Shown here piece by piece: positions 1 to 11,451 of a DNA stretch of 64,000 nucleotides. A program made the translations under genes and the position numbers. This stretch comes from Vreelandella neptunia (GTDB taxonomy: Bacteria; Pseudomonadota; Gammaproteobacteria; Pseudomonadales; Halomonadaceae). The notes beneath the pieces are model-generated. The model had not been told where the DNA came from. It was given only the letters and a program-made list of their open reading frames with translations, and ran no database searches. Positions within the stretch are counted from its first letter, which is position 1. Every line of letters begins with the position of its first letter. The stretch is from the NCBI RefSeq assembly GCF_022489065.1, contig NZ_JAKVTW010000009.1, positions 99,230-163,229 of the forward strand, written 5' to 3'.

Positions 1-61
1 CGCTGTGCGCACCATTGCTGGCAGCGCTCGCAGCATGGGCCTAAACGTGGAGGGTCTCTGA
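1..61 (+). CDS. rplK: 50S ribosomal protein L11, C-terminal end (partial)
   Basis: Only the last 19 codons are in the window. Read from base 2, they end in an [13 protein letters not shown] tail followed by TGA at 59-61, which is the conserved C-terminus of L11, the GTPase-centre protein that binds 23S rRNA with L10/L12. The gene lies two bases before rplA, the usual L11-L1 operon arrangement. The upstream part of the gene, and presumably nusG and secE, are outside the window. Confidence 0.9.
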   Translation, partial: AVRTIAGSARSMGLNVEGL

Positions 62-63
62 TC

Positions 64-756
64 ATGGCTAAACTATCTAAGCGTGCGAAAGTTATTCGCG
101 AAAAAGTAGACGCTACTAAATCTTACTCTATTGAAGAAGCGGTCGCGCTGCTCTCCGAGCTGTCGACTGTTAAATTCAAAGAGTCGGTCGATGTTGCTAT
201 CAACCTAGGCGTTGACCCGCGTAAATCTGACCAAGTTGTGCGTGGCGCTACCGTCATGCCTAACGGTACAGGTAAAGATGTACGCGTTGCGGTCTTCACC
301 CAAGGTGCCAATGCCGATGCCGCGAAAGAAGCCGGTGCCGACATCGTGGGTATGGATGACTTAGCTGAGCAAGTGAAAAAAGGCGTGATGGATTTTGACG
401 TCGTTATCGCTTCGCCAGACGCCATGCGCGTTGTTGGTCAGCTGGGTCAGATTCTTGGTCCGCGCGGCCTGATGCCTAACCCGAAAGTTGGCACCGTAAC
501 GCCTGATGTGGCGACTGCGGTTAAAAACGCCAAAGCGGGTCAGGTGCGTTTCCGTACCGACAAAAACGGCATCATCCACACTACCCTGGGTAAAGTGGAT
601 TTTGACGTAGCAGCAATTAATGGCAACCTGGAAGCCCTGGTTGCAGACCTTAAGCGCCTCAAGCCGAGCGCGTCTAAAGGCATTTACTTCAAAAAAATGA
701 CTCTGTCCACTACTATGGGCCCGGGTTTAACAATCGATCACTCTGCTTTCGCATAA
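64..756 (+). CDS. rplA: 50S ribosomal protein L1
   Basis: This 230-residue protein matches the normal bacterial L1 length. It begins [16 protein letters not shown] and contains the L1 signature around residues 115-150 ([21 protein letters not shown]). L1 forms the mobile stalk at the ribosomal E site and in enterobacteria represses its own L11-L1 mRNA. It starts two bases after the rplK stop, with GGAGGG about eight bases ahead of the ATG, so the two genes are translationally coupled. A 325-base leader separates it from rplJ. Confidence 0.98.
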   Translation: MAKLSKRAKVIREKVDATKSYSIEEAVALLSELSTVKFKESVDVAINLGVDPRKSDQVVRGATVMPNGTGKDVRVAVFTQGANADAAKEAGADIVGMDDLAEQVKKGVMDFDVVIASPDAMRVVGQLGQILGPRGLMPNPKVGTVTPDVATAVKNAKAGQVRFRTDKNGIIHTTLGKVDFDVAAINGNLEALVADLKRLKPSASKGIYFKKMTLSTTMGPGLTIDHSAFA

Positions 757-1081
757 GCGAGTTATCGTTGGTTTTTTTGTAGGAAACGAGCAAGAACTTT
801 GCGGTCCCCCGTTTGGTTATGAACACTGGCCGGGGCATCGTCAAAGACCGCAGGTGCCGCGCTTAGTATGTACACTTAGTGTTGTGTATATACAGGGGCG
901 GCTTAATTGCCTCATAAGCGCCTGCGCAGATGGTGTGGCCGCCAGTTGGTTAAGCTTGAAAGCTTTCTGGTGAGCACCATCCCCAAGGCTTTCCGCATTG
1001 CAGATCGTTTTGCAATTAAGGGCGGAAAGAGATGGTAACCACCGGAACCTTCTTGGGTTCCGGCACGAAGGAGTGATCACT
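757..1081 (+). promoter_or_regulatory. rplJ leader region (putative L10-L12 autoregulatory leader)
   Basis: This 325-base stretch has no protein gene and sits where gammaproteobacteria carry the L10 leader, an mRNA structure bound by the L10-(L12) complex to repress rplJL. The visible structure is a perfect 8-bp hairpin (CCGGAACC / GGTTCCGG, 1042-1063) ending five bases before the Shine-Dalgarno AAGGAG (1068-1073). I did not assign the kink-turn core base by base. An internal promoter may also be present, but no convincing -35/-10 pair was found. Confidence 0.55.
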
Positions 1082-1588
1082 GTGCCACTAGCACTTGAAG
1101 GCAAGAAAGCGATTGTTGCCGAGGTCAGTGAAGCGGCCAAGGGCGCACTCTCCGTCGTAGTTGCTGATTCTCGCGGCGTTACGGTTGGTAAAATGACCGA
1201 TCTGCGCAAGCAAGCGCGTGAGAATGGTGTAGAGCTGCGTGTTGTACGTAATACGCTGGCTCGCCGCGCTCTCGAAGGCACTCAGTGGGAGTGTCTAAAC
1301 GATAGCTTCGTTGGTCCTACGTTGTTGGCTTTCTCAACTGATCATCCGGGCGCTGCCGCTCGTCTGTTCAAAGAGTTTGCTAAAACGAACAAGGACTTCG
1401 AAGTAAAAGCGTTGGCCTACGAAGGTGAGCTGATTCCGGCTGCTGACATCGACCGTCTGGCAACCCTACCGACTTACGACGAAGCAATTGCCAAGTTGAT
1501 GTCGGTAATGAAAGAAGCCTCCGCTGGCAAGCTGGTTCGTACTCTGGCCGCACTGCGCGACCAGAAGCAAGAAGCAGAAGCTGCTTAA
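1082..1588 (+). CDS. rplJ: 50S ribosomal protein L10
   Basis: This 168-residue protein is the base of the L12 stalk: its N-terminal domain binds 23S rRNA beside L11, and its C-terminal helix ([17 protein letters not shown]) carries L12 dimers. The reading frame is open from 998, but the GTG at 1082 is chosen. AAGGAG lies eight bases before it, the protein then begins [16 protein letters not shown] as L10 does, and the length matches the family (about 165). The upstream in-frame residues are leader sequence. It is followed by rplL after 112 bases. Confidence 0.96.
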   Translation: MPLALEGKKAIVAEVSEAAKGALSVVVADSRGVTVGKMTDLRKQARENGVELRVVRNTLARRALEGTQWECLNDSFVGPTLLAFSTDHPGAAARLFKEFAKTNKDFEVKALAYEGELIPAADIDRLATLPTYDEAIAKLMSVMKEASAGKLVRTLAALRDQKQEAEAA

Positions 1589-1700
1589 GCAGCGTTTCTT
1601 GCAGGTGGCGTGAACGATTTCATCGATACGCTGCCTGAACCGAGCAATGAATCCTGAGTCCTCGGCTGACCGAGACTCCCGCAAAGTTAGGAATGAAACA

Positions 1701-2069
1701 ATGGCACTGTCTAAAGACGATATCATCAATGCTGTAGCCGACATGTCCGTCATGGAAGTTGTCGAGCTTATCGAAGCAATGGAAGAGAAATTCGGCGTTT
1801 CTGCCGCGGCTGCCGTAATGGCTGGCCCGGCTGCTGGCGGCGAAGTAGCTGAAGAGCAGACTGAATTTGACGTTGTTCTGACCGCTGCTGGCGACAAGAA
1901 AGTTAACGTGATCAAAGCAGTACGTGAGATCACCGGCCTTGGCTTGAAAGAAGCTAAAGGTGCTGTTGACGGCGCTCCGGCGACCATCAAAGAAGGTCTG
2001 TCTAAGGACGACGCTGAAGCAGCTAAAGCTAAGCTGGAAGAAGCGGGCGCAACCGTCGAGCTCAAGTAA
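1701..2069 (+). CDS. rplL: 50S ribosomal protein L7/L12
   Basis: This 122-residue acidic stalk protein recruits and stimulates translational GTPases. Its N-terminal dimerisation domain ([20 protein letters not shown]) is followed by an Ala/Gly-rich hinge near residues 35-50 and the conserved C-terminal domain ([20 protein letters not shown]). The ATG at 1701 is chosen over an upstream in-frame start at 1647 because it matches the family N-terminus and has TAGGA ahead of it. A strong terminator-like hairpin lies just downstream, before rpoB. Confidence 0.97.
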   Translation: MALSKDDIINAVADMSVMEVVELIEAMEEKFGVSAAAAVMAGPAAGGEVAEEQTEFDVVLTAAGDKKVNVIKAVREITGLGLKEAKGAVDGAPATIKEGLSKDDAEAAKAKLEEAGATVELK

Positions 2070-2110
2070 TTCTTGTGCGGACGGCTTTACGCGCTGCGTA
2101 AGCTTCCACG

Positions 2111-2145
2111 GCTGGCGGCGGGATATCCCGCTGCCGGCCTTTTTC
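2111..2145 (+). terminator. Intrinsic terminator/attenuator between rplL and rpoB
   Basis: A 13-bp inverted repeat (GCTGGCGGCGGGA / TCCCGCTGCCGGC, two G-U pairs when transcribed) is directly followed by TTTTTC. In E. coli a partial terminator at the same place lowers RNA polymerase subunit synthesis relative to the ribosomal proteins. The same role is inferred here. Confidence 0.8.
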
Positions 2146-2153
2146 TGTTGTAA

Positions 2154-2187
2154 CTGATGTTGAACAGTAGCTGATATTGAACAACAG
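2154..2187 (+). repeat. Two tandem 17-nt degenerate repeats in the rplL-rpoB spacer
   Basis: CTGATGTTGAACAGTAG (2154-2170) is followed without a gap by CTGATATTGAACAACAG (2171-2187), 14 of 17 positions identical. They lie between the rplL terminator and the 15-nt repeat block. No function is assigned. Confidence 0.7.
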
Positions 2188-2230
2188 CAGGGCCGCTCAT
2201 TGTCAGAGCAGCTACGACAGAAACGGAAAA

Positions 2231-2290
2231 GCGTTATTGAAGATGGCGTTATTGAAGATAGTGTTATCGACGACTGAGTTATCGAACTAG
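2231..2290 (+). repeat. Four tandem 15-nt degenerate repeats upstream of rpoB
   Basis: Units start at 2231, 2246, 2261 and 2276. The first two, GCGTTATTGAAGAT plus G or A, are almost identical; the last two keep the G.GTTAT.GA core. They occupy the rpoB 5' leader between the terminator and the rpoB start. They encode no plausible protein on either strand. Confidence 0.75.
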
Positions 2291-2401
2291 ATTTTCGACG
2301 GCGAGCTACCGATTTAGGAGCTTGCTGTCTGCGTCTGACGAAGCTCGCAGGGCAGATGACCACGCATCGGTCACCCATGGTGAACAAGCTGGGGAATACA
2401 G

Positions 2402-5400
2402 ATGGCTTACTCATATACTGAGAAAAAACGCATCCGCAAGGATTTCGGCAAACTGCCCCAAGTGATGGATGTGCCTTACTTGCTGGCGATCCAGCTTGAT
2501 TCCTATTACGACTTCCTCCAGCAAGATCGTTCGCCCGACGAGCGTCACGAAGTCGGTCTGCACGCGGCCTTCAAGTCCGTGTTTCCGATTGAGAGCTTCT
2601 CCGGCAATGCAGCGCTTGAGTATGTTAGCTACCGCTTCGGCACGCCGGCGTTCGATGTTAAGGAGTGCCAGCTACGCGGCGTGACTTACTCCGCACCGCT
2701 GCGCGTTAAGGTTCGCTTGATCATCTATGATCGCGACTCCTCGAACAAAGCAATCAAAGATATCAAAGAGCAGGAAGTCTACATGGGGGAAATCCCCCTA
2801 ATGACCGAGAACGGTACCTTTGTTATTAACGGTACTGAGCGGGTTATTGTTTCCCAGCTCCACCGCTCACCCGGTGTGTTCTTCGATCATGACAAGGGTA
2901 AGAGCCACTCTTCCGGTAAACTGCTCTACTCAGCCCGCGTTATTCCTTACCGTGGCTCCTGGTTAGACTTTGAGTTTGACCCTAAAGACAACGTCTTTGT
3001 ACGTATTGACCGTCGCCGCAAACTGCCGGCTTCGGTATTGATGCGTGCGCTGGGTATGAACACCGAAGAGATTCTTGCTGAGTTCTTTGAAACCAGCGTG
3101 TTCCACATTGAGAAATCCGGTTTCTCTGTGGAGCTGGTGCCGTCGCGTCTGCGCGGCGAGACCGCCACCTTTGATATTAAAGATGGCAACGGTGAGACCA
3201 TTGTTGAAGAGGGTCGTCGGATCACCCAGAAGCACATTCGCCAGCTTGAAAAAGCCGGCCTTGAGCGTCTGGACGTACCGATGGAGTACCTGTTCGGCAA
3301 AACACTGGCAAAAGATCAAATCGACTCTAAAACAGGCGAGTTGATCTGCCCGTGCAACACCGAGATCACCCCTGAAGTGCTTGAGCGTATGGCCCAGGGT
3401 GGCATTACTCTGGTGGAAACGCTCTACACCAACGACCTTGACTGCGGTTCATTCATCTCCGACACCTTGAAGCTGGATGCGACTAATTCAGCGCTTGAAG
3501 CGTTGGTTGAAATCTATCGCATGATGCGCCCCGGCGAGCCGCCCACCAAAGAGTCTGCCGAGACGCTATTTAATAACCTGTTCTTCTCTGAGGACCGCTA
3601 CGACCTGTCGGGCGTTGGCCGCATGAAGTTCAACCGCCGCCTGCGTCGTGATACCGACACCGGCTCCGGCGTGCTGGATCGCAAAGACATCCTGGATGTG
3701 CTGCGCGAGCTGATCAATATCCGTAACGGCTTCGGTGACGTGGACGATATTGATCACCTGGGTAACCGTCGTATTCGCTGCGTAGGCGAAATGGCTGAAA
3801 ACCAGTTCCGCGTTGGCCTGGTGCGCGTAGAACGCGCGGTCAAAGAGCGTCTCTCCATGGCAGAGAGCGAAGGCCTGATGCCCCAAGACTTGATCAACGC
3901 CAAGCCCGTTGCGGCGGCGGTGAAAGAGTTCTTTGGCTCCAGCCAGCTTTCTCAGTTTATGGATCAGAACAACCCGCTTTCGGAAGTTACCCACAAGCGT
4001 CGTGTGTCCGCACTCGGCCCCGGTGGTTTGACCCGTGAGCGTGCTGGCTTCGAAGTACGTGACGTACACGCCACGCACTATGGGCGCCTATGCCCGATCG
4101 AAACGCCGGAAGGCCCGAACATCGGTCTGATCAATTCACTGGCGACTTACAGCCACACTAACAGCTACGGCTTCTTAGAAACGCCGTACCGTAAAGTGGT
4201 TGACCGCCAGTTGACGGATGACATCGTTCACCTTTCGGCGATTGAAGAGGGCGACTTTGTAATCGCTCAGGCGTCGGCAGCGGTAGATGAGTCCAACAAA
4301 CTGAGCGATGACCTGGTTCAGGTACGTCACCGCGGCGAAACGACCTTTATGCGTCCTGAGCAAGTGACGCTGATGGACGTATCACCACGTCAGGTCGTAT
4401 CGGTAGCGGCGGCATTGATTCCGTTCCTTGAGCACGATGATGCTAACCGCGCCTTGATGGGTTCTAACATGCAGCGTCAGGCAGTACCGACCCTGCGTGC
4501 CGAGAAGCCGCTGGTAGGTACTGGCATGGAGCGCTTTGTTGCCCGTGACTCCGGTGTCTGTGCAGTAGCGCGTCGCGGTGGTTTGATTGACTCCGTTGAT
4601 GCACGTCGTGTGGTGGTACGGGTTAATGAAGATGAAATCATCGGCGGTGAAGCCGGGGTTGATATCTACAACCTGACCAAGTACACCCGCTCGAACCAGA
4701 ACACCTGCATGAACCAGCGCCCCATCGTACGGCCTGGCGATAACGTGGCGCGTGGCGATATTCTCGCCGACGGCCCGTCTGTCGATATGGGTGATCTGGC
4801 GCTCGGCCAGAACATGCGCATCGCCTTTATGCCCTGGAACGGTTACAACTTCGAGGACTCGATCCTGCTTTCCGAGCGGGTAGTTCAAGAAGACCGTTTC
4901 ACTACGATCCACATTCAGGAACTGACCTGTGTGTCGCGTGACACCAAGTTAGGCTCTGAAGAGATCACCTCCGATATCCCGAACGTGGGTGAGTCTGCAC
5001 TCTCCAAGCTGGATGAAGCGGGCGTGGTTTATATCGGTGCTGAAGTTGGCCCCGGCGACATTCTGGTCGGTAAAGTGACACCCAAGGGTGAAACCCAGTT
5101 GACGCCCGAAGAGAAGCTATTGCGTGCCATCTTCGGTGAGAAAGCGTCTGACGTTAAAGACACCTCGCTGCGTGCCCCGACCGGCATGAAAGGTACGGTC
5201 ATCGACGTTCAGGTGTTTACCCGTGACGGCGTTGATAAAGACTCTCGGGCGCTATCCATTGAGCGTACGCAGCTCGATGAAGTGCGTAAGGATCTCCAGG
5301 AGACCTACCGTATTGCTGAAGACGCCACGTTTGAGCGCCTAAAGCGTACCCTTGATGGTCAGGCCGTTAATGGCGGACCGAACCTCAAGAAAGGCGATGT

Positions 5401-6478
5401 GCTCGACGAAGCCTACCTGGATGAATTGCCGCGTCAGCAGTGGTTCAAACTGCGCATGCAGGATGAGTCTTACAATGAGCTACTGGCTCAGGCCGACGAA
5501 CAGCTTGAAAACCGTCGTAAAGAGATGGACGAGCGCTTTGAAGATAAGAAGCGCAAGCTGACCCAGGGCGATGATCTTGCGCCGGGCGTGCTGAAAATCG
5601 TTAAAGTCTACATGGCGGTTAAGCGTCGTATTCAGCCGGGCGACAAGATGGCTGGCCGTCACGGTAACAAAGGTGTTATCTCGGCGATCATGCCGATCGA
5701 AGATATGCCGTTTGACGAGAAGGGCGAGCCGGTTGACGTGGTGCTTAACCCGCTGGGCGTACCGTCGCGTATGAACGTTGGTCAGATTTTGGAAACCCAC
5801 TTGGGTATGGCCGCTCGCGGCCTGGGTGTCAAAATCGAAGCCATGCTGCGTGATGCACGCGGTCAGCAAGTCGCTGAGATTCGTGACTTCTTGGGTCAGG
5901 TGTACAACACGCCTGGCACTCGCATTGAGGATCTCGACTCCTTAACTGACGATGAAGTCATCGCCTTGGCGAAGAACCTTAAAGCAGGTGTGCCGATGGC
6001 CACGCCGGTGTTTGACGGTGCCAAAGAGCACGAAATCAAGCACCTGTTGAAGCTGGCGGATATCCCCGAGTCGGGTCAGATGGCCCTATTCGATGGCCGT
6101 ACCGGTGACGCCTTTGATCGTCCGGTTACCGTCGGCTACATGTACATGCTGAAGCTTAACCACTTGGTAGACGACAAGATGCACGCGCGTTCTACCGGTT
6201 CTTACTCGCTGGTTACCCAGCAGCCCTTGGGTGGTAAGGCGCAATTCGGTGGTCAGCGCTTCGGTGAGATGGAAGTGTGGGCGTTGGAAGCATACGGCGC
6301 CGCTTACACGCTACAAGAGATGCTCACCGTCAAGTCGGACGACGTCGAAGGCCGCACCAAGATGTATAAAAACATCGTGGATGGCGACCACACCATGCAG
6401 GCAGGCATGCCGGAATCCTTCAACGTACTCGTGAAGGAAATCCGCTCGCTGGGCATCGATATCGAGTTAGAGAGCTAG
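2402..6478 (+). CDS. rpoB: DNA-directed RNA polymerase subunit beta
   Basis: The 1358-residue beta subunit forms one pincer of the polymerase clamp and part of the active centre. It begins [17 protein letters not shown], as gammaproteobacterial RpoB does. The rifampicin-binding region is wild type: [15 protein letters not shown] with Asp521 and His531 (E. coli 516 and 526) and the following [16 protein letters not shown]. The [10 protein letters not shown] active-centre segment and the C-terminal [18 protein letters not shown] motif are intact. It lies 332 bases after rplL, beyond a terminator and tandem repeats, and ends ten bases before rpoC. Confidence 0.99.
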   Translation: MAYSYTEKKRIRKDFGKLPQVMDVPYLLAIQLDSYYDFLQQDRSPDERHEVGLHAAFKSVFPIESFSGNAALEYVSYRFGTPAFDVKECQLRGVTYSAPLRVKVRLIIYDRDSSNKAIKDIKEQEVYMGEIPLMTENGTFVINGTERVIVSQLHRSPGVFFDHDKGKSHSSGKLLYSARVIPYRGSWLDFEFDPKDNVFVRIDRRRKLPASVLMRALGMNTEEILAEFFETSVFHIEKSGFSVELVPSRLRGETATFDIKDGNGETIVEEGRRITQKHIRQLEKAGLERLDVPMEYLFGKTLAKDQIDSKTGELICPCNTEITPEVLERMAQGGITLVETLYTNDLDCGSFISDTLKLDATNSALEALVEIYRMMRPGEPPTKESAETLFNNLFFSEDRYDLSGVGRMKFNRRLRRDTDTGSGVLDRKDILDVLRELINIRNGFGDVDDIDHLGNRRIRCVGEMAENQFRVGLVRVERAVKERLSMAESEGLMPQDLINAKPVAAAVKEFFGSSQLSQFMDQNNPLSEVTHKRRVSALGPGGLTRERAGFEVRDVHATHYGRLCPIETPEGPNIGLINSLATYSHTNSYGFLETPYRKVVDRQLTDDIVHLSAIEEGDFVIAQASAAVDESNKLSDDLVQVRHRGETTFMRPEQVTLMDVSPRQVVSVAAALIPFLEHDDANRALMGSNMQRQAVPTLRAEKPLVGTGMERFVARDSGVCAVARRGGLIDSVDARRVVVRVNEDEIIGGEAGVDIYNLTKYTRSNQNTCMNQRPIVRPGDNVARGDILADGPSVDMGDLALGQNMRIAFMPWNGYNFEDSILLSERVVQEDRFTTIHIQELTCVSRDTKLGSEEITSDIPNVGESALSKLDEAGVVYIGAEVGPGDILVGKVTPKGETQLTPEEKLLRAIFGEKASDVKDTSLRAPTGMKGTVIDVQVFTRDGVDKDSRALSIERTQLDEVRKDLQETYRIAEDATFERLKRTLDGQAVNGGPNLKKGDVLDEAYLDELPRQQWFKLRMQDESYNELLAQADEQLENRRKEMDERFEDKKRKLTQGDDLAPGVLKIVKVYMAVKRRIQPGDKMAGRHGNKGVISAIMPIEDMPFDEKGEPVDVVLNPLGVPSRMNVGQILETHLGMAARGLGVKIEAMLRDARGQQVAEIRDFLGQVYNTPGTRIEDLDSLTDDEVIALAKNLKAGVPMATPVFDGAKEHEIKHLLKLADIPESGQMALFDGRTGDAFDRPVTVGYMYMLKLNHLVDDKMHARSTGSYSLVTQQPLGGKAQFGGQRFGEMEVWALEAYGAAYTLQEMLTVKSDDVEGRTKMYKNIVDGDHTMQAGMPESFNVLVKEIRSLGIDIELES

Positions 6479-6488
6479 GAGCCGTCAC

Positions 6489-9400
6489 ATGAAAGATTTG
6501 GTGAAAGTACTCAAATCGCAGTCTCAGTCCGAAGAGTTTGACGCGATCAAGATTACCCTCGCGTCGCCGGACATGATTCGCTCCTGGTCGTTTGGCGAGG
6601 TGAAGAAGCCTGAGACCATCAACTACCGTACCTTTAAGCCGGAGCGGGATGGTCTGTTCTGCGCCAAGATTTTTGGCCCGGTAAAAGATTACGAGTGCTT
6701 GTGCGGCAAATATAAGCGCATGAAGCACCGCGGTATTATCTGCGAGAAGTGTGGCGTTGAAGTAACCAAAGCCGCCGTGCGCCGTGAGCGCATGGGGCAC
6801 ATTGAGCTGGCCTCACCGGTCGCGCATATCTGGTTCCTGAAATCGCTGCCGTCTCGTATCGGCATGTTCCTCGATATGACCCTGCGTGATATCGAGCGCG
6901 TGCTCTATTTTGAAAGCTTTGTCGTTATCGACCCAGGCATGACTACGCTTGAACGTGGTCAGCTGTTGAACGACGAGCAGTACTTTGAAGCACTTGAAGA
7001 GTTCGGCGACGACTTCGATGCCCGCATGGGTGCCGAAGCTGTTCAAGAACTGCTCAAAGACATCGATCTGGAAGAAGAGATTAACCACCTGCGTGAAGAG
7101 ATTCCGCAGACTAACTCTGAAACCAAGATCAAGAAGCTGTCTAAGCGCTTGAAGCTGCTTGAAGCGTTCTACCATTCTGGCAATGCGCCGGCGTGGATGG
7201 TCATGGAAGTGCTGCCCGTGCTGCCGCCGGATCTTCGTCCGCTGGTACCGCTTGACGGTGGGCGCTTTGCGACCTCTGATTTGAACGACCTTTATCGTCG
7301 TGTGATCAACCGTAACAATCGCTTGAAGCGTCTGCTTGATCTTAATGCGCCTGACATCATCGTGCGCAACGAGAAGCGTATGCTGCAGGAAGCGGTCGAT
7401 GCACTGCTGGATAACGGTCGCCGCGGTCGTGCGATCACGGGCTCTAACAAGCGCCCGCTGAAATCACTTGCCGACATGATCAAAGGTAAGCAGGGCCGTT
7501 TCCGTCAGAACTTATTGGGTAAGCGCGTTGACTACTCAGGCCGTTCGGTTATTACCGTTGGTCCGACCCTTCGCCTGCACCAGTGTGGTCTGCCGAAGAA
7601 AATGGCGCTTGAGCTGTTCAAGCCGTTTATCTACTCCAAGCTGCAGTCGCTGGGCTATGCCTCAACGATTAAAGCTGCCAAGAAGATGGTTGAGCGCGAA
7701 CTGCCGGAAGTGTGGGACATTCTGGCGGATGTTATTCGCGAACACCCGGTACTGCTGAACCGTGCGCCGACGCTTCACCGTTTGGGCATCCAGGCGTTTG
7801 AGCCGCTGTTGATCGAAGGCAAAGCGATCCAGCTGCACCCGCTGGTATGTGCCGCCTACAACGCCGACTTTGACGGTGACCAGATGGCGGTACACGTACC
7901 GCTGACCCTGGAAGCGCAGCTTGAAGCCCGTGCGCTGATGATGGCGACCAACAACGTACTGTCGCCAGCCAACGGCGAGCCGATCATCGTACCGTCGCAA
8001 GACGTTGTTCTGGGTCTGTACTACATGACCCGCGAAAAGATCAACGCCAAAGGCGAAGGCATGGTGTTCTCTGATCTTAATGAGGTCGAGCGCGCCTTCG
8101 GTACTCAGTCTGTATCGCTTCACGCCCGCGTGAAAGTGCGTTTGGACGAGATCGACGTTGAAGAAGAGACCGGCGAGCGTAGCTTCCACCGCCGTATTTA
8201 TGACACCACGGTCGGTCGTGCACTGCTGTTCCGCATTCTGCCTGAAGGTGTACCCTTCGAGCTGATTGATCAGCCGATGAAGAAGAAGGCGATCTCCAGC
8301 CTGATCAACGAAGTTTACCGTCGTGCGGGTCTTAAGCCGACCGTCATCTTCGCGGATCAGCTGATGTATACCGGTTTCCGTCTTGCAACGTGGTCGGGCG
8401 CCTCTATCGGTGTTAACGACTTCGTTATTCCCGAAGCGAAAACGGAAATTGTTGACGCGGCGGAAGCGGAAGTTAAAGAGATCGAAGACCAGTTCTCTTC
8501 TGGCCTGGTAACCGCAGGTGAGAAGTACAACAAGGTTATCGATATCTGGTCCAAGGCTAACGACAAAGTCGCCAAGGCAATGATGGTCGGTATCTCGAAA
8601 GAGACCGTTATCGATCGTGATGGCAACGAGGTTGAGCAGGATTCGTTCAACAGCGTCTTCATCATGGCCGACTCCGGTGCTCGTGGTTCTGCTGCCCAGA
8701 TTCGTCAGCTTGCCGGTATGCGTGGTCTGATGGCCAAGCCGGATGGCTCGATCATCGAAACGCCGATCGTCGCCAACTTCCGTGAAGGTCTGAACGTACT
8801 TCAGTACTTCATCTCGACCCACGGTGCACGTAAAGGTCTTGCGGATACGGCCCTGAAAACTGCCAACTCCGGTTACCTGACGCGCCGTCTGGTCGACGTA
8901 GCACAAGATTTGGTTATCACTGAAGTCGATTGTGGTACCGAAAATGGCCTGACACTGCACCCGATCATCGAAGGCGGCGACATTATTGTACCACTTTCCC
9001 AGCGCGTGCTAGGCCGCGTCGTAGCCCAGGATGTTATCCATCCGGGCACTGGTGAAGTGCAGCTCGCTAAAGGTACTCTGCTGGATGAGAAGTGGTGTGC
9101 AGAGCTCGATACCATGGGTGTCGACGAAATCATCGTGCGCTCCACCATTACCTGTGAAACAGCCCACGGCGTGTGTGCCTCGTGTTACGGCCGTGACTTG
9201 GCGCGTGGCCATCAGGTCAACATCGGTGAAGCTGTCGGCGTTATCGCCGCACAGTCCATCGGTGAGCCGGGTACCCAGCTGACCATGCGTACGTTCCACA
9301 TCGGTGGTGCAGCATCGCGTTCTTCTGCAGTCGACAGCGTACAGGTTAAGCACGGCGGTAAAGTTCGCCTGCACAACATCAAGCATGTAGAGCGTGCTGA

Positions 9401-10703
9401 CGGCAAACTGGTCGTCGTATCGCGTTCAAGCGCGCTGGCAGTGGCTGATGATCATGGCCGTGAGCGTGAGTACTACAAGCTGCCTTACGGTGCTGAGCTC
9501 TCGGTACGTGACGGTGATGTCGTAGATGCTGGTTCGATTGTCGCCAAATGGGATCCGCATACCCATCCGATCGTTGCTGAAGTAGAAGGTAAGGCACAGT
9601 TCATCGATCTTGACGAAGGTGTCACCATGCACCGTAGCGTCGACGAGATGACTGGTCTCTCCTCTATCGAGGTTATCGAATCTGCTGCTCGCCCCATGGC
9701 TGGTCGCGACAAGCGTCCGATGGTCATGCTGCAGGATAGCGCAGGTGAGTACGTCTCTGTTTCTGGCTCGAATACGCCAGTACAGTACCTGCTGCCGGGC
9801 AACTCCATTATCTCTGTAGATGATGGTGTTACCATCGGTGTCGGTGAAGTGGTTGCGCGTATTCCTGTTGAAGCATCGGCGAACAAAGATATCACCGGTG
9901 GTCTGCCGCGGGTTGCTGACTTGTTCGAGGCGCGTAAGCCGAAAGAGTCCTCTATCCTGGCGGAAATTAGCGGCGTCGTTAGCTTTGGTAAAGAGACCAA
10001 AGGCAAGCGTCGTCTAATGATTACCCCAGAATCAGGCGATCCGTTTGAAGCCTTGATTCCGAAGTGGCGTCAAATCGCCGTTTTCGAAGGCGAGACCGTC
10101 GAGAAGGGCGAGGTGATTTCTGATGGCCCAAGCAATCCTCACGACATCCTGCGTTTATTGGGTGTTGAGGAACTGGCCAAGTACATCACTGCCGAAGTGC
10201 AAGACGTTTATCGCCTACAGGGCGTAGGCATCAATGACAAGCACATTGAAGTGATTGTGCGTCAGATGCTGCGTAAGGTAGAGCTTACTGATTCAGGCGA
10301 CTCTGATTTCATCACCGGCGATCAAGCTGAGCTAGTTCGCGTGCTGGAACAGAACGAACGTCTTGAAAAAGAGAAGAAATTCCCAGCCAAGTATCAGCGC
10401 ATGCTACTGGGTATCACCAAGGCCAGCCTGGCCACCGAGTCGTTCATCTCTGCGGCCTCCTTCCAGGAGACTACCCGCGTCTTGACCGAAGCGGCGGTAA
10501 CTGGCAAGCGCGATTACCTGCGCGGCCTGAAAGAGAACGTCGTAGTGGGTCGACTGATACCGGCAGGTACTGGCTTGACTCACCACGCAGAGCGTCGTCG
10601 CAAGCGCGAAGACGTTGAGCAACTGTTCAACCCCTCGGCAACCGAGGTAGAGCAGGAGCTAGGTGCTCAGTTGACCGCTCTCGATTCTGATGATGAGCTG
10701 TAG
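6489..10703 (+). CDS. rpoC: DNA-directed RNA polymerase subunit beta'
   Basis: The 1404-residue largest subunit carries the catalytic Mg2+ site [12 protein letters not shown], with the first aspartate at residue 460 exactly as in E. coli. The N-terminal zinc ribbon ([25 protein letters not shown]) and the second zinc site ([19 protein letters not shown]) both keep their four cysteines. The trigger-loop region ([16 protein letters not shown]) is intact. It is cotranscribed with rpoB across a 10-base gap containing GGAG. A long reading frame on the opposite strand is a codon-usage shadow. Confidence 0.99.
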   Translation: MKDLVKVLKSQSQSEEFDAIKITLASPDMIRSWSFGEVKKPETINYRTFKPERDGLFCAKIFGPVKDYECLCGKYKRMKHRGIICEKCGVEVTKAAVRRERMGHIELASPVAHIWFLKSLPSRIGMFLDMTLRDIERVLYFESFVVIDPGMTTLERGQLLNDEQYFEALEEFGDDFDARMGAEAVQELLKDIDLEEEINHLREEIPQTNSETKIKKLSKRLKLLEAFYHSGNAPAWMVMEVLPVLPPDLRPLVPLDGGRFATSDLNDLYRRVINRNNRLKRLLDLNAPDIIVRNEKRMLQEAVDALLDNGRRGRAITGSNKRPLKSLADMIKGKQGRFRQNLLGKRVDYSGRSVITVGPTLRLHQCGLPKKMALELFKPFIYSKLQSLGYASTIKAAKKMVERELPEVWDILADVIREHPVLLNRAPTLHRLGIQAFEPLLIEGKAIQLHPLVCAAYNADFDGDQMAVHVPLTLEAQLEARALMMATNNVLSPANGEPIIVPSQDVVLGLYYMTREKINAKGEGMVFSDLNEVERAFGTQSVSLHARVKVRLDEIDVEEETGERSFHRRIYDTTVGRALLFRILPEGVPFELIDQPMKKKAISSLINEVYRRAGLKPTVIFADQLMYTGFRLATWSGASIGVNDFVIPEAKTEIVDAAEAEVKEIEDQFSSGLVTAGEKYNKVIDIWSKANDKVAKAMMVGISKETVIDRDGNEVEQDSFNSVFIMADSGARGSAAQIRQLAGMRGLMAKPDGSIIETPIVANFREGLNVLQYFISTHGARKGLADTALKTANSGYLTRRLVDVAQDLVITEVDCGTENGLTLHPIIEGGDIIVPLSQRVLGRVVAQDVIHPGTGEVQLAKGTLLDEKWCAELDTMGVDEIIVRSTITCETAHGVCASCYGRDLARGHQVNIGEAVGVIAAQSIGEPGTQLTMRTFHIGGAASRSSAVDSVQVKHGGKVRLHNIKHVERADGKLVVVSRSSALAVADDHGREREYYKLPYGAELSVRDGDVVDAGSIVAKWDPHTHPIVAEVEGKAQFIDLDEGVTMHRSVDEMTGLSSIEVIESAARPMAGRDKRPMVMLQDSAGEYVSVSGSNTPVQYLLPGNSIISVDDGVTIGVGEVVARIPVEASANKDITGGLPRVADLFEARKPKESSILAEISGVVSFGKETKGKRRLMITPESGDPFEALIPKWRQIAVFEGETVEKGEVISDGPSNPHDILRLLGVEELAKYITAEVQDVYRLQGVGINDKHIEVIVRQMLRKVELTDSGDSDFITGDQAELVRVLEQNERLEKEKKFPAKYQRMLLGITKASLATESFISAASFQETTRVLTEAAVTGKRDYLRGLKENVVVGRLIPAGTGLTHHAERRRKREDVEQLFNPSATEVEQELGAQLTALDSDDEL

Positions 10704-10767
10704 AGCTGGCACCCAAAGTAGTAGTGAAAATAGTAAGTAAAACGAATAGCTGACCTGAAAAGCGTCA

Positions 10768-10793
10768 CCTTGCCGGTAAAACCGCCGGCAAGG
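10768..10793 (+). other. 9-bp inverted repeat between rpoC and rpsL
   Basis: CCTTGCCGG (10768-10776) and CCGGCAAGG (10785-10793) form a perfect stem with an 8-base loop. The 3' arm ends one base before the -35 box of the rpsL promoter. No T-run follows, so it is not a standard terminator. It could be an operator, a pause or rho-linked structure, or an mRNA-end stabiliser for rpoBC. Confidence 0.6.
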
Positions 10794-10794
10794 C

Positions 10795-10824
10795 TTGACG
10801 AAACCTAGGGTCAGCCTTTAGAAT
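10795..10824 (+). promoter_or_regulatory. Sigma70 promoter for rpsL-rpsG-fusA-tuf
   Basis: TTGACG (10795-10800), an 18-base spacer and TAGAAT (10819-10824) lie about 85 bases before the rpsL start. Both boxes match five of six consensus bases. It would start the str operon independently of rpoBC. Confidence 0.75.
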
Positions 10825-10914
10825 GCGCAGCCTTTAACAGTGGGGTGGGTGCGCCCGCATCCGCTGCCCGTACTTGTTAAAAGGCAAGGCAACCATTGGA
10901 GTCAGCTAAACACC

Positions 10915-11289
10915 ATGGCAACGATTAATCAGCTAGTGCGCAAGCCGCGCAAGCGCCCCGTCACCAAAAGTGACGTGCCAGCGCTGCAGGCCTGTCCGCA
11001 AAAACGCGGCGTATGTACGCGCGTTTACACCACCACCCCGAAGAAGCCTAACTCGGCCCTGCGTAAGGTTTGCCGTGTGCGCCTGACGAATGGCTTTGAA
11101 GTCTCTTCTTATATCGGTGGTGAAGGTCACAACCTTCAAGAACACTCTGTCGTTTTGATTCGCGGCGGCCGTGTAAAGGATTTGCCAGGTGTGCGTTATC
11201 ACACCGTTCGTGGCGCCCTTGACACCTCCGGCGTACAAAACCGTCGTCAGGGTCGTTCTAAATACGGTACTAAGCGTCCTAAGTCCTAA
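10915..11289 (+). CDS. rpsL: 30S ribosomal protein S12
   Basis: The 124-residue S12 monitors codon-anticodon pairing in the decoding centre. The frame is open from 10840, but the ATG at 10915 gives the family N-terminus [16 protein letters not shown] and the standard length. The streptomycin-determining loops are wild type ([13 protein letters not shown] and [13 protein letters not shown]), including the aspartate that is methylthiolated in E. coli. It is the first gene of the str operon, behind a good promoter; rpsG follows after 162 bases. Confidence 0.98.
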   Translation: MATINQLVRKPRKRPVTKSDVPALQACPQKRGVCTRVYTTTPKKPNSALRKVCRVRLTNGFEVSSYIGGEGHNLQEHSVVLIRGGRVKDLPGVRYHTVRGALDTSGVQNRRQGRSKYGTKRPKS

Positions 11290-11451
11290 GGGCTGGGGTG
11301 CTGTACAGCACGGCCACGTTAGTTGGGCGTGTTGAGTAACGATTATCACGAATTTGACGGTCTGATAAGAGTAAGGTCGGGCGGCACTTGCCTTAGGGTA
11401 AGTAGCAGGAGTCTCGGGTTTACCTGAAAGATCCTTAATTGAGGGCTTATC

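Noticed and set aside
1620..2414. 264-codon minus-strand frame across rplL and the rpoB leader
   Set aside because: It runs through rplL and the tandem repeats (giving a low-complexity Ser-rich stretch) and lacks any recognisable domain.
7662..8960. 432-codon open frame antisense to rpoC
   Set aside because: It mirrors rpoC codon usage, has no family features or ribosome binding site, and rpoC is certain; it is a strand shadow.
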